Shown here one piece after another: positions 44,008-55,567 of a stretch of DNA of 64,000 bases. Below the pieces are notes generated by a model that saw nothing but the letters and a program-made list of their open reading frames with translations, was not told where the DNA came from and ran no database searches. The translations under genes and the position numbers were made by a program. This DNA comes from Ipomoea triloba (Eukaryota > Streptophyta > Magnoliopsida > Solanales > Convolvulaceae): positions 19,236,850-19,300,849 of the forward strand of contig NC_044925.1 of the NCBI RefSeq assembly GCF_003576645.1, in the 5' to 3' direction. The first letter of the stretch is position 1. Each line of letters begins with the position of its first letter.

Positions 44008-44653
44008 TTTTATTTTCAAATCTAATTTAGATATATAATTTGTGTTCATAGACACATAATTTCACAACACAAGACACATAAATTCATAATATACGGTACA
44101 ATTACTAATTTGTTATAGATACAGAATTAATACTTCTAAGGTACAAAATTTCACAACGCAAGACACAAAAAGTAACAATACAAAACACATGCACATGAAC
44201 CAAGGTCTATAATGCAGTGTAAACCTTCGTCCATGGTATAAGGATTTGCAATTAACCCCAGAGAACCGAGGAATGGAAAGGAAGTTGAAGAAGCATTATA
44301 GGCTGACGACTTTACTCATCCTTTCTGAGCAACAAAGGGTAATCAAACCAGAACATTTGAGATATAAAAAGATGTCAAAATTTTTAGATTGTTTTTATTA
44401 TAAATTCACCAAGAGAGTAACTTGAGATTTTTAGTATGTAAAAATTCTTTTGTAAACTCTGTATTAGCTTAGTCAAGAAGAAAATTCTATTATACGGAGT
44501 ATATATATAATATACTTTAATAGACTTTTATGAACTTTAAAAATTTAGAAAAGTGTAATTCAAATTTTTAGGGAGTCTTTAAAAGTTGAACGGCATTCTA
44601 TTACGATTTTTAAAGAGTCTTTAAAAGTCAGGTGATATTCGATTAAGACTTTT

Positions 44654-44792
44654 AGTGGCACCGGTGTCCTGGTGGAGTGAGTTCGAGTCTCAGTGGAGGC
44701 AACTGTTGACTCTTTGTGCTTCAGTAGGTTGAGAAAGTAGCTATGAACAGATACTATATTGTAACAGAGTCAGTAGTACTCAAAAAAAAAAA
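44654..44792 (+). mobile_element. tRNA-related SINE
   Basis: It has a box B-like GAGTTCGAGTCTC about 30 bp from the start, a body of about 125 bp, and an A11-12 tail at 44782-44792. The promoter-like word plus poly-A tail fits a short plant SINE. No clear target duplication could be assigned. Confidence 0.6.
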
Positions 44793-46430
44793 GTCGGGTG
44801 CTATTAAAATGTTGTGAACTTTTATAGACTTCTTTATTTGAGGACTTTTGTAGACTTTTTTCTCTCAAATATAAATAGTTGAAATCCATCCCTCAACTTC
44901 ATGATTTCTAAACTTTCTTCCTTAGTTCCTACCAACTCTGAATGCTTTCTATCTATCTAAACTCTATTTCTTTTCCTCCCTATTTAAACTCTATAAACCT
45001 TATACCTAAATTCAATAAATTATTATTTTTTCATTATCATATATTTTCTTCATGCTTAAACTCTACAAACCTTTTCTCTCTCCTAAACTTTACAAGCCTT
45101 TTCTTTCTTTAAAAATTCTACACATTATTTTTTTCTTCATTATTGTTTGTATCTTCCTAATAGAAGACACAAATAGGTAAAAACAAAAGTGAGTATTATG
45201 TTTTGAGTATTATCGGACTATATATCATTTTTCTGGTAATATTATATCAATTAGTGAAAAATGATATTACCTTTAAATTTAGTTGAAATTCATTCTACAG
45301 ACTCCAAACTTCTAAACTTTCTCTATGAATTTTTTTCTCCCTAACTACTAAACTTTCATCTATAACTTTTTCTCCCTAAATACATGAACAAAGCAAACCT
45401 TTTATCTATCATCGTCAAATTTTACTATATGTTTCATAATATTTGTATAAATACTTGTATATTTTGATTTTTATTCGTTCTATGAACTTTTTATCCCTAA
45501 CTTCTAAACTTTTTCTACTAACTTTCCTCCCTCCCCCCCTAAATACCCGAAACAAAGCAAAAATTTTATCTGTCAAATCGTAGTATATGTTTTGTAATAT
45601 TCGTATAAATACTTGTATATTTTGATTTTTGTTCTTTTTATGTTTATATTTGTAATAGAATTTTTAAAATTTTTAATAGCAAGCTTCTACAAACAGCGAA
45701 TTGCTGTTCGCAACAACGTAACAATTTGCGGTTGCAAACAGTAGTATCTTATTGCTTTTCGCAACCCTAAATTGCTATTGAAAAATAAAAATAGATCTTT
45801 TACTTGATGCCTAATAGTATATCCGGTATGAATCTATCTACAAATCTAATAACAGCCAATGACCCTAACGGGAACTAAAAAATATTTGTGTAAATTTTTG
45901 TTGAAATGAATGGTTCATATTATTTTGGTTTTAGTATTGTTTTAAGAATAATTTTTCCTATTTTACCCTCTATTATATCATCATTTATTTTTCCTAAATA
46001 TCATTGTATTCCGTCAGTGTAAACTTTAGTAACGGAATATTCCGTTAACTATTTATTATTCTTAACTTACTCATTTATTTTCATAATGAAGGTCTTAGGT
46101 TCGAACCCCACCCCAATCAAAATTGACATAATTATTAAACATATACTATAAATATGTTAGAGTGTATTAAAAAAATATAATATAAAATTTAAGATGAATT
46201 TTGGTTAATTAATTTGAATCACGCATTAGGCATTGTTGAAATAGTACACCTAATTTATAGTATATATTCAATAACACAAATGAGAAATTATCCCTATTAT
46301 CATTGTCTTTTTGGAAAGGAGGATTTGGTTTTGTTTTTCAAGGTGCACTGCGTCAAGCCGTCAATGCACTAAAATTGCAGTAAAGCACACTAGGGGACTA
46401 GATCAAATCAAGAATTCATATAAATGAATT
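44793..46430. other. AT-rich region with repeat fragments
   Basis: No gene is seen. A word around 46020-46050 (AGTAACGGAATATTCCGTTA) occurs inverted at about 57335, and a block near 45820-45930 resembles 56140-56260. A box B-like GGTTCGAACCCC near 46094 may be a SINE remnant. Confidence 0.4.
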
Positions 46431-46497
46431 ATGTGCATGAGAAAGAATACGAAATAAACAAGCTCTAGTCAACTATCGACGCTCGTCCTTGAGTAAT

Positions 46498-46760
46498 GTC
46501 ATAGAAAGGTGTTTTAGATTACTAAAAGCGAGGTTTCCAATTCTTAAATACATTCATGGTTACCCATTTTGAAGACAATTCCATATCCCCTTGCTTATTG
46601 AACAATTTTACACGGGTGCATGATGTAATGGATCAATTATTTAGCGACTATGAGAGGGAATGAATATAACATGGAAATACCTAGTAGTGGTGGGAGTAGT
46701 GGTGCAAATGAACCTAAAGAGTTAGGTCGATATGTCTTAGAAAGTCAGCAATATGTTATG
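46498..46760 (+). pseudogene. PIF/Harbinger transposase C-terminal remnant, copy 1
   Basis: Encodes VIERCFRLLKARFPILKYIH then GYPF, which I recognise as the end of the DDE_4-type nuclease (the usual text is VERTFGVLKKRFPIL). A stop follows GYPF, and further stops come before the expected HNFIR region. Only the C-terminal quarter remains. Confidence 0.7.
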
Positions 46761-47748
46761 CATGAGGTTTGAGGAAGACATTGCAAATGTTATAAGGTGG
46801 ATTGTAATCAATGAGATTTTGCATATTTTATTTGTAATAGTTGTAATTTATTTAGTAATATGCTTTTATTAATTTTTGCACATTTAGTATTACGGTATTA
46901 AATTTAATTTTATCTAAAAATAGAATTTGAAAAATGAAATTAGAAATTGAAGAAGTGAAAAATTAGAGAAATGAAGAATGAGAATTAAAAATTAGAGACA
47001 CGAAATACTGAAAAAATCAAGTAACCAAACTAATAGAGTAGACTGAGAATCTGCTGCTCGAGCTACAAAATGAGCTAACATATTCGCTAATCGACCAATA
47101 AATGTAACGTACATAGATTCAAAGTGTCTAAAGAGGAAACACAGCGCCTCATCACACAACCAGCATAAGAGTAATCCCGAGACAAGTCATTCAAAAGAAG
47201 TAGTTGACAAACCAAGAAACAGCCGACTCAAACCTACCTTTTGCCAACCTTTCCTTCGCCAGGGATAGAGCTTCTTTAACCGCCATAGCTTCCGTCAAAT
47301 TTGGACTGTCCATGCAATGCAACGAATCCTCTGATCACCACCATGCTTGAATCCTCTGATCTGTACTAGGCCTTGACATCATCGCAAGAGTTTGGGGGGC
47401 ACAATATAATCATGCAAGGAAGGATGAGGTACCAAGCATTCCACTTACTGGAACATCAAAATCCATGCAATGTAACACCACTCTTCAAATAGAGACAAAG
47501 CCATATATTGTCTGAACATTTCCAAAGTTCCAATAACTATTACTCCAGATCAGACAACGTAACATTACGAGATTTTCATATTGCCCAAAGGACGGCCACA
47601 TACTGCATTTTACGGTGCACATCAGTTAAACACAAGACGTGTTCCAGCCATTCGGCAAAATTAGTGGAATTACTGTGAAACCCATAGACGTCCATAAACC
47701 AGTGTAGAAATGAATTATATTTGCTTCTTTATATTAAGCAAATGTGAA

Positions 47749-47824
47749 GGGGTGATGGCATAGTTAGCTAGCGCGTAGGTCTCATAGCTTAGCTTCTAAG
47801 TTATCTTGAGGTCAAGAGTTCGAG
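47749..47824 (+). pseudogene. tRNA-Met (CAU, elongator type) pseudogene, copy 1, fused to tRNA-Tyr
   Basis: GGGGTGATGGCATAGTTAGC and GCGCGTAGGTCTCATAGCTT match the 5' half of plant elongator tRNA-Met, with anticodon CAT and an intron-like insert. GAGTTCGAGCC is the T arm. The acceptor 3' strand is missing: the T arm runs straight into TTAGCTCAGTTGG of the tRNA-Tyr relic. Confidence 0.75.
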
Positions 47825-47895
47825 CCTTAGCTCAGTTGGTAGAGCTGAGGACTGTAGTTGGTATTTGATCGTTGCAGGAAATCCGGCAGGTCGGA
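47824..47895 (+). pseudogene. tRNA-Tyr (GUA) pseudogene, copy 1
   Basis: CTTAGCTCAGTTGGTAGAGC, then GAGGACTGTAGTTGG with anticodon GTA, then an intron-like stretch and the 3' acceptor end ATCCGGCAGGTCGGA. The 3' anticodon exon and most of the T arm are missing, and the 5' acceptor strand is lost to the fusion with tRNA-Met. It cannot fold as a tRNA. Confidence 0.8.
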
Positions 47896-48491
47896 ATTTT
47901 GTCCCTTTGTGCTTTTTAAACCTTTTCGCGGTGTACCCTAACAAATATATGAAAGCCCAACATCCACCCGAGGAGCATTTTCGTATATTCTTATCACAAC
48001 TGATTGAACGATCACACCCTCTGATCTTAGGAGTTAGGATAATGTGTGCTGTGCTGTGGAAAAATCCTAGGTTGATGGCAACCCATCCATCTAAGTTAGA
48101 GTAAATAATAGCATTCAAAATTAGTGTTTGATGATGAATCATAAGGATGGACTTAGCTTAGTGCGGCCGGGTCGCATGGAGATGTGGCTTCAATTCAGAG
48201 TGATGATGGCTGCTACTTACCTTAGCTAGGATTGAGGAGCATGCTGAAATTGCTGAAGAGTTTATGAACGAATGATGATGCAGATATAGACTGGCCTATG
48301 AAGAATGATGATAGAATGCAGATATAGACCGGCCTATGAACCTCGTGCATGCACCTTCAAAACAAGAAAACACTACTGCGAGTGCATGTAAGAAGGCAGT
48401 AAGGCCCGGCACTTTCTATAGCTTCCGGCCATCTGGACTCCAAATAGGCCAAAATTAAGGGGGATGAACATGCTCTTCCAAAATATTTTCC

Positions 48492-48524
<33 letters not shown>

Positions 48525-48599
48525 AGGGAGGGTCTACCTTGGATTGTGGATCCTGATCCAAAAATAATATCTAGATTTTGTACATGCAACTGAAACATT

Positions 48600-49099
48600 C
48601 TGTACATGTAGTTAATCGTTTATGTAATTGTAAACAAATTAAAAGCAAATTGATCGATTAATTGAAGGCACATGACATGATACTTATGTTAGATATAAGT
48701 AATCTAATGATACAAAATATTCTACGAGAAACCTAACCTCGTAGTATCAGAAGCGGAATTAGCGTTGATCTCCAACCACATTTGATGTATGATGCCTCTT
48801 GGACGGTATACCATTAGCCATTTTTTCCCATACTAGACTCAGAACCACAGATGGTGTATATGTGTCTACTAAGCAATATGAGTACCGTAACTGTATGTGC
48901 TATATAATGAATATCCTGTACCCCATCAATCCATGATTATATTAGGCACAAAGTCTAGTTGAATAACAACCTTTAGTAATTCAGTCCAAGCAAACTACTT
49001 AGTAAGCCTAGTCAACATGCACTTAATTATGACCCTAATATATAATATATAATATATAATATATATTATTAGGAAAAAATCTTACATTCTCCCACTTGG
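48600..49099 (-). repeat. Possible decayed LTR edge with polypurine tract
   Basis: At 49086-49099 the minus strand reads AAGTGGGAGAATG then TGTAAG, a polypurine tract followed by an LTR-like start. Upstream (49038-49069) is an AT microsatellite. The far edge of the LTR is not identified. Bases 48496-48525 hold a (TA)n(TG)n microsatellite just outside. Confidence 0.3.
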
Positions 49100-49185
49100 T
49101 GCAAATACTAGCACAACCCTCATCAAAGAACAAAACACACGAATCATATTCACATGTCCTCTATTTAACATAGTAGTATTCGTCT

Positions 49186-49352
49186 GTAAGGACAGCCCAG
49201 GTGGTAAGAGTGTTCTACCTAAAACCAAGAGGTTGGAGGTTTGATCCTTGGCTGGTCAGCTATGGGCTGGTTTACCACATTTTAATTCTCCAACTTAGGT
49301 CCTTCATGAACAAACCCAATGTTTATTCTCAGTACCTTTGTATGATCTTCTC
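49186..49352 (+). mobile_element. tRNA-derived SINE
   Basis: AGCCCAGGTGGTAAGAGTGTT (box A-like) and GGAGGTTTGATCCTTGGC (box B-like) are about 35 bp apart, the layout of an internal Pol III promoter. No A tail is clear. The element is followed by a 63-bp tandem duplication. Confidence 0.55.
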
Positions 49353-49355
49353 AGT

Positions 49356-49490
49356 AGAGATCTCTTAATGTTAGCATAATGCTAACTATAACTTCTTTAT
49401 AATTAATTTAACTTAAACAGAGATCTCTTAATGTTAGCATAATGCTAACTATATTCCATGACTTCTTTATAATTAATTTAACCTAAACAC
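49356..49490. repeat. 63-bp tandem duplication
   Basis: Units begin AGAGATCTCTTAATG at 49356 and 49419; the second has a small insertion (ATATTCC). The unit contains the inverted word TTAGCATAATGCTAA. Confidence 0.8.
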
Positions 49491-49780
49491 TACCTCTAAC
49501 GACTAAGAACAATAAAAAAACTCCAAGTCCATAAATTTGAAATCTTAAACATACTCTATAACTTTCCAAATAATCTCAAGGTCCACTTTAAAATGAACTG
49601 AACATCATCAGTCTTACTTATATGTCTCGTAAAATTGTTTTGAGCCTTACTAACCCAAACAATAGTTATAATTCTTAATGGCTAAAATAATAATTAAATT
49701 CTTAAATCCGTAATGTCTCAAAAACAAGTCAAGATAATGATTATAACACTCACTTGCTCAAATTAGACCTATGATTCCTA

Positions 49781-52140
49781 ATGTGGCGACTTCTAAACTT
49801 TGACGTCCAATTAAGTCACCCACCCGTTGAAAGGCTAAGTTTCCATTTACCAGACTGTCAATCTATTGTGTTTGAAGATGATGATCAGATAGAAGATGTT
49901 CTAAATTGGCCGACAGTAAATCAAAGCATGTTCACCACATGGTTTGATGCTAACAAGAAATATGAGTCTGCTAAGGAGTTGCCTTATACTAACATGCCGA
50001 ACAAATTTGTCTGGAAGAAAGATATTAGAGAATGGCATCCTAGGAAGATGGGATTTTCCATTGGACGAATATTTTACGTACTTCCAGGAAGTGGTGAAAT
50101 TTATTACTTGACATGTCTCTTGAATGTAGTCCGCAGTCCTACCAATTTTGAAGACATCAAGTAATTTAATGGTGTGATATACCCAACTTTTAGAGATGCA
50201 TGCTATGCAAGAGGATTGTTAGATGATGATAGAGAATACATTGACGCAATAAATGAAGCAAGTCATTGGTCTACTGCCCAAGCAATGAGGAAATTGTTTG
50301 TTATATTACTAACCTCAAACTTGGTGAATTGGCCGGAGAACGTGTGGAATCAGGTGTGGCATCACCTATCAGAGGATGTACAATTTAACAGACGAATACA
50401 TTTGCAAGAAATGGGTAATTCTTTAATTTTTTGTAAACTCATCTTTAATATTTGAATTATAATATTAATTCAAACTTTTAAAATCAACAATGCTCTAATT
50501 TTCAATTTTCCAAATGCAGATTTGTGTTTATCTGATGATGAGAAGAAAAATTTGGGATTGATTGAAATAGAGTGTTTGTTACAGTCGTACAACAAGCTTT
50601 TGAAAGATTACCCCCAAATGCCAATTCCAAACTATGATAATGCATGACACATGGATAACCGTTTGTTGTTTGATGAGCTAGCGTATGACTGCCAAGCTTT
50701 ACGATAGGACAACGACGCGAGAAGATGGAAAGACAATTAAATGATGAACAAACAGTTGTATACCATACAATTCTAAGTGATCTACAACAACACAACGATG
50801 GTTCATTCTTTGTTTATGGATATGGAGGTACAGGAAAAACATTTGTTTGGAAAGCATTATCTGCAAAAATATGGTCCGAGTGAGATATTGTCCTAAATGT
50901 AGCATCCAGCGGTATTGCGTCATTGCAATTACCAGGAGGTCGGACTGCACATTCAAGGTTCACAATACCAATTGCAGTTAACGAGGACTCCACATGCAAC
51001 ATTAGCCAAGGCCAAACTAATAATTTTGGATGAAGCACTAATGATGCACAAACACTACTTCGAGTCACTGAACAGAACCATGCGTGATCTAATGCAATTC
51101 AGCGATCCTCATAGCGGTGAAAACAAATTCAGCGGAAAGACTGTGGTCTTAGGTGGTGATTTCAGACAAATATTGTCAGTGGTGCCGAAAGGTTCAAGAC
51201 AAGATATTGTTTCTGCTGCAATCAACTCTTCCTACTTGTGGCAATCATGTAAGGTGCTTCGATTAACAAAGAATCTATGTCTTAATACTAGGGAACCAGG
51301 TGTTGATATGTAAAATATTCACCAATTTGCATCATGGTTAGCTACTATAGGAGATGGAACATTAGGAGGACCTAACGATGATTATGTGAAGGTCGAAATT
51401 CCTTCCGAAATGTTGTTTCCATCTGCTGGTGACCACATTGCCGCAATTGTTGATAGTATATTTCCAATGTTCAAGGAGGGAGGTTGCCAATAACAATACA
51501 TGGAAAGTCGTGCTATTTTGGCTCCAACACTAGATGTGGTCATTGTAGTAAATGAATATATGAGTGATTTGCATGTTGCTGAGAGCAAGACCTATCTAAG
51601 TTGCGACACTGTTTGTAAGTCTGATTCAACAAATGGTATCCTATATGATATGCACACTCCAAAATTCCTAAATGGGTTGAAAGCTTCTAGCATACCTAAC
51701 CATCATTTGACTTTAAAGATTGGATCTCCGGTAATGTTGTTGAGAAATATAGATCACTATGCAATGGTACAAGACTTATCATTACTAGGTTATCTGATCA
51801 TGTTGTAGAAGCAAAGATTGTCACTGGATGCCAGCCAAGTAGTCTTGATACCAAGGATGCCAATGACCCCCACTGATACATGATTGCCATTTAAATTCCA
51901 AAGAAGACAATTTCCTCTAATGTTGTCATACGCAATGACTATCAACAAAAGTCAGGGGCAAACTTTAACACATGTAGGGTTACTATTAAGGAAACAAATC
52001 TTTGTTCATGGTCAATTATATGTATGTGGTTGCTTCAAGGGCTAGAAACCCTAAAGGGTTAACAATTTTAATACCCAATCAAGGTGGAGAGAGTAGTAAT
52101 TATAGTACCAATGTTGTGTACCATGAAGTTTATAATAATT
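49781..52140 (+). pseudogene. Helitron RepHel C-terminal half with PIF1-like helicase
   Basis: Bases 49781-50450 encode the pre-helicase region (SHPPVERLSFHLPDCQSIVF, then FVWKKDIREWHPRK and GRIFYVLPGSGEIYYL). Bases 50750-52140 encode the helicase: intact Walker A (YGYGGTGKTFVWKAL), [18 protein letters not shown], Walker B-like ILDEALM, GGDFRQILSVVPKGS, and near the end QGQTLTHVG and GQLYVCG. There are in-frame stops (for example at 50162 and 50881) and several frameshifts, so it is dead. The Rep nuclease part is absent. In the living family this protein drives rolling-circle transposition. It is less complete than a full RepHel but longer than the relic at 14110. Confidence 0.88.
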
Positions 52141-52219
52141 TGTAAATTGATAATCTTAAATAATAATTTCCTTTAATAAAGTTTTTGTATCATTTGCTGC
52201 ATTACAACAAATTCAAATA

Positions 52220-52278
52220 AATTCTATTACATAATAGCTTTACTTCCATCCATGCATTGCACGGGTATAATACAAGTG
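52220..52278 (+). mobile_element. Probable Helitron 3' terminus of the above element
   Basis: ATGCATTGCACGGGTATAATACAAGT resembles the plant Helitron 3' end (a GTGCA...GCACGG hairpin followed by CTAGT), here in altered form. It lies about 130 bp after the helicase end, as expected. Confidence 0.5.
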
Positions 52279-52446
52279 ATTCGTAATGGCCCAAGTGAGC
52301 TATAGCACGGATGAAAAATGATTTAGTAATGAAATAGATCCAAACTTAATATTATTACCAACAATAAATACCATTAACAAAATATGGAAGTTAATAATAA
52401 TTAAAACTTAATAACCATGTTATAAATCTAAAATGAGCTATAATTA

Positions 52447-52452
<6 letters not shown>

Positions 52453-52508
<56 letters not shown>
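52453..52508. repeat. (AT)n microsatellite
   Basis: Uninterrupted AT dinucleotide run of about 56 bp. Confidence 0.95.
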
Positions 52509-52510
<2 letters not shown>

Positions 52511-52714
52511 ATCAATAATGGCAAGATCCATACTTTAATGACCCCAGATAGATTCCAAATAGCTTGTTCAGAATAGGTTTTAAAGTCCCAAGAGAAATAT
52601 AAGACTAAAATATGCTCAAAATTAAATGAGAAACCAAACAAGCTGCCTTAATAGGCCATAATGCCCTAAATTGGCCTAAAGATCCAAAATTGAATGATAT
52701 ACTATGAGAAGATG

Positions 52715-53150
52715 TCAGCTCAACAAGTGGATATGTGTCCACTATGTGTGGGGCTACTATATCGTGAAAATCGACTAAAGAGTCGTGTATAGCTAGATCG
52801 ACTATGGAAGCAGATTTCATAGCCCTTGATCTAGATAGCCAAGAGGCTGAGTGAATAAGAAATTTATTGTCAGACGTGCCATTGTGGGGTGTCCAACACC
52901 TTCTGTGCCTATACATTGTGATTCCTAAACTGCCATTTGTGTTGTAAAAAATAGTGTCTACAATGGGAAACGAAGACACATAAGTGTCAGACATGAGTCT
53001 GTAAGGCAGTTAATTAAACGGGGTTATCACAATGGAGTTTGTGAAATCTGAGAGGAATATTGCAGATCCTCTGACATAAGGCTTAACTCGAAAAGCCATC
53101 CTTAGAAACATCAAGGGAGATGGGTTTAAAATGAAAAAGGTACGAAATTC
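52715..53150 (+). pseudogene. Copia RNase H fragment, plus strand
   Basis: Encodes, with stops, SGYVSTMCGATIS, then STMEADFIALDLDSQEAE, IRNLLSDVPLW, and finally VITMEFVKSERNIADPLT and GLTRKAIL. These are the conserved end of copia RNase H (STMESEFIAL, and the terminal ADPLTK box). The stops lie in conserved places. The lineage differs from the Sirevirus element, which ends ADIFTKAL. Confidence 0.8.
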
Positions 53151-53503
53151 ATGATGGATACCAATTTGGTGGTCAAACGAAGTCATGGAAAAACTTACAC
53201 CAAAGTTATGGTAATAAATAACCATAACTTACTCTGTAGCCTTCTGTGGGTGGTCTATGCTAAGATACACTTAACGTGGATTTATGAATAAGTCAATGAA
53301 TTTGACTTTTCAGAACCTTCAAATATTAGAGTTGACGTGAACACTTGAGTTCAAAATTTTAACTGAATTGAGAGTTCAAGAGTCACCTCACTCTTAGGGA
53401 AGAAAATTACTCAGTAGTGTCATGTGTTAGTTCAAGCCGCATGCACTAACATTGAAATCAGCTCTTGTGTTTCACTCAAACTTTCTTTCGTTACTACCTT
53501 CTT

Positions 53504-54080
53504 TAGTGTGGGGGATTGATGGGAGAATAGTAAAAGAAGAAAGTTTTTTGTTTTTTTTTTTGTTTTTTGTTTTTTGTTTTTTTTTTATTGTCCCATATTG
53601 ATTGTATAACTCATCTTTTCATCCATTATAAGGCTTAACACTTTCCAAGGGGTTTGAAGAGTTATGGAGAGGAAATAAATGGGAACCGCACGAGCGCCTC
53701 CATCGTCGTGCGCTCCGCTTGGTTCAATTCACAAGCGTGCGAGATCTGGTGAAATTTTTAGCCTTCATAATATTTTTTCCCCTATTTTTGTGGATCATTG
53801 ACCACCTTGTCTGCAGTTCTCCACCCACAAAGCTTTACGCGTGTTCATGTTCTCTTCTCTTTTGCAATTCTCACGTCCATTTACTATGGCTGGTATAGGG
53901 AGGGTTGTTTTATTTCTTACTATATATACATCCCTTCCCTCATTCAGAATACACATTGCATACTACAGTTCTTCCCCTTCATTACACGTCCAAAGTTTGA
54001 GCATAAACTATTTCTGTTTTGTGATTTCGCGTTTGTCTGTCGAAAACATACGATACCATGGTCGTATAATACTTTTAAGG
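53504..54080 (+). repeat. Polypurine tract and 3' LTR of the plus-strand copia
   Basis: TAGTGTGGGGGAT (53504-53516) is a polypurine tract and is followed by TGATGGGAGAATAG, the LTR start. The word CCCATATTGATTG and a TATATATA box near 53923 fit an LTR promoter. The right end is not certain. With the RNase H relic it forms the 3' third of one old element. Confidence 0.65.
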
Positions 54081-54279
54081 TAGTGTTACGTTAAACATGT
54101 CATAGAATATTTCTTCTTTTCCTCTTGCACAAAAACATCCTACATTAATAGTACATTTGTATGACATTGTTGATCTTCTACCAGTTTGTACGTGACCTTT
54201 TTATAACACTTCCTCCACCATAGGTAGATTGTCCTCTTCTGTTAACCATAGACCTGCGACACAAAGCCAAAATTTTGAC

Positions 54280-54356
<77 letters not shown>
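54280..54356. repeat. (ATT)n microsatellite
   Basis: About 25 trinucleotide units with one interruption. Confidence 0.95.
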
Positions 54357-54360
<4 letters not shown>

Positions 54361-54807
54361 AATGTATATGCACTGGAACATGTGTGGTAGCTTGGGCATC
54401 GACATCAAAACAAAAGATGTACTGTGGTCGAAATGGCTCAGTGGTGACCCAAAATTTCATGGTCATTTGTTTACATGACATAATGTTTGCTTATGTACAT
54501 GCAAAATGGGGGGGAAATGCAAATGGTTCCCAAATATTTTGAGATGTAATTACAAAATTCGAATATGGTTCCTATGCCTCAACATGGTATGATATTAGTC
54601 TAGCTAGAGTAAATAAGTTTTTTGAAAACTACGAATAAGTTATTACTTATGTGAAAAATACATGTTATTACTATGTTATCCAAATATTTTTGGGTTTTTG
54701 GCACCTTATCGTGGAAAGAAATATCACTTAAATGAATTATGTGCATGAGGACGAATACAAAATAAGCAAGCTCTAGTCAACTATACCCACAGTCATCTTT
54801 GGGTAAT

Positions 54808-55080
54808 GTCATAGAAAAGTGTTTTTAGATTACTAAAAGCGAGGTTTCCAATTCTCAAATACATTCATGGTTACCCATTTCGAAGACAAGTCTATATAGA
54901 TCACACTTGCTTATTGTGCAATGCCCAATTTTACACGGATGCATGATGCAATGGATCAATTATTTAGTGACTATGAGAGAGAAGACATGAAACTACCTAG
55001 TAGCAGTGAGAGTAGTAGTGCAAATCAACCTATAGAGTTAGATATGTCTTTGCAAGTTGCAACATGTTATGCATAAGGTT
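54808..55080 (+). pseudogene. PIF/Harbinger transposase C-terminal remnant, copy 2
   Basis: Same piece as at 46498, with a one-base insertion (GTGTTTTTAG) that shifts the frame after VIEK. It keeps the later region better: LAYCAM, then MHDAMDQLFSDYERED, matching the HNFIR...D...F..Y end of PIF/Harbinger nucleases. Confidence 0.7.
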
Positions 55081-55333
55081 CATGAACACATTGCAAATGG
55101 GATTGAATCAATGAGTTTCCACATATTTTATTTTATAATCAAATTATTTACTAAAATGATTGAAATAATTGTAACTTATTTAGGATATCTTTTTTATTAA
55201 TTTTGTTACTTTTTGCACATCTAGTATTAGTGTATTAAATTTATTTTTATTAAAAATAGAATTTGAAAATTTAAGTTATGAATTTAATTATGTTTAGTTT
55301 CTATTTGTTTCTTGATATCAAACAGATGTGAAG

Positions 55334-55418
55334 GGGGTGGTGGTGTAGTTGGCTAGCGTGTAGGTCTCATAACATCTGAGTAATCCTGAGGCCGAGAATT
55401 TAAGCCCCTCTCCCCCCA
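55334..55418 (+). pseudogene. tRNA-Met (CAU, elongator type) pseudogene, copy 2
   Basis: GGGGTGGTGGTGTAGTTGGC, GCGTGTAGGTCTCATAAC, the intron-like ATCTGAGTA, ATCCTGAGGCCGAGAATTTA and a C-rich acceptor end. The order agrees with plant elongator pre-tRNA-Met including its intron. The box B (GAATTTAAGCC) has lost its TTCGA core, so Pol III activity is doubtful. Confidence 0.75.
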
Positions 55419-55492
55419 TTACTTTTATGTCCTGCCCAGAAAGAAGGTCTAAATGTCGTCAAATAAACAAAATATGTAAGATTTACCGTCGT

Positions 55493-55567
55493 CCGACCTT
55501 AGCTCAGTTGGTAGAGTGGAGGACTGTAGTTGGCGTTTGACTATAGCAGTAAATCCGGCAGGTCGGA
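55493..55567 (+). pseudogene. tRNA-Tyr (GUA) pseudogene, copy 2
   Basis: CCGACCT and AGGTCGG form a perfect acceptor stem. Box A (TAGCTCAGTTGG) and anticodon arm GGACTGTAG are intact. The intron start is kept, but the 3' exon and T arm (box B) are deleted, leaving AAATCCGGC. Copy 1 has the same deletion, so the loss came before the segmental duplication. Confidence 0.85.

Larger units (their letters stand above)
46431..48510 (+). repeat. Segmental duplication, copy 1
   Basis: Homologous in order to about 54730-56050: PIF/Harbinger remnant, tRNA-Met relic, tRNA-Tyr relic, a block around CAACTGATTGAACGATCACA, and a block around GCGAGTGCATGTAAGAAGGC. Copy 1 carries extra sequence at about 46930-47720 that copy 2 lacks. 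Divergence is several percent with many indels, so the duplication is real and not recent. Confidence 0.8.

Noticed and set aside
47865..48104. 79-codon ORF in the segmental duplication, partly shared with 55530-55736
   Set aside because: Changes between copies are mainly non-synonymous, an indel alters the shared part, and it starts inside a tRNA relic.
52605..52994. 129-codon minus-strand ORF
   Set aside because: The plus strand here carries the copia RNase H relic (STMEADFIAL, EFVKSERNIADPLT); the minus frame is its shadow.
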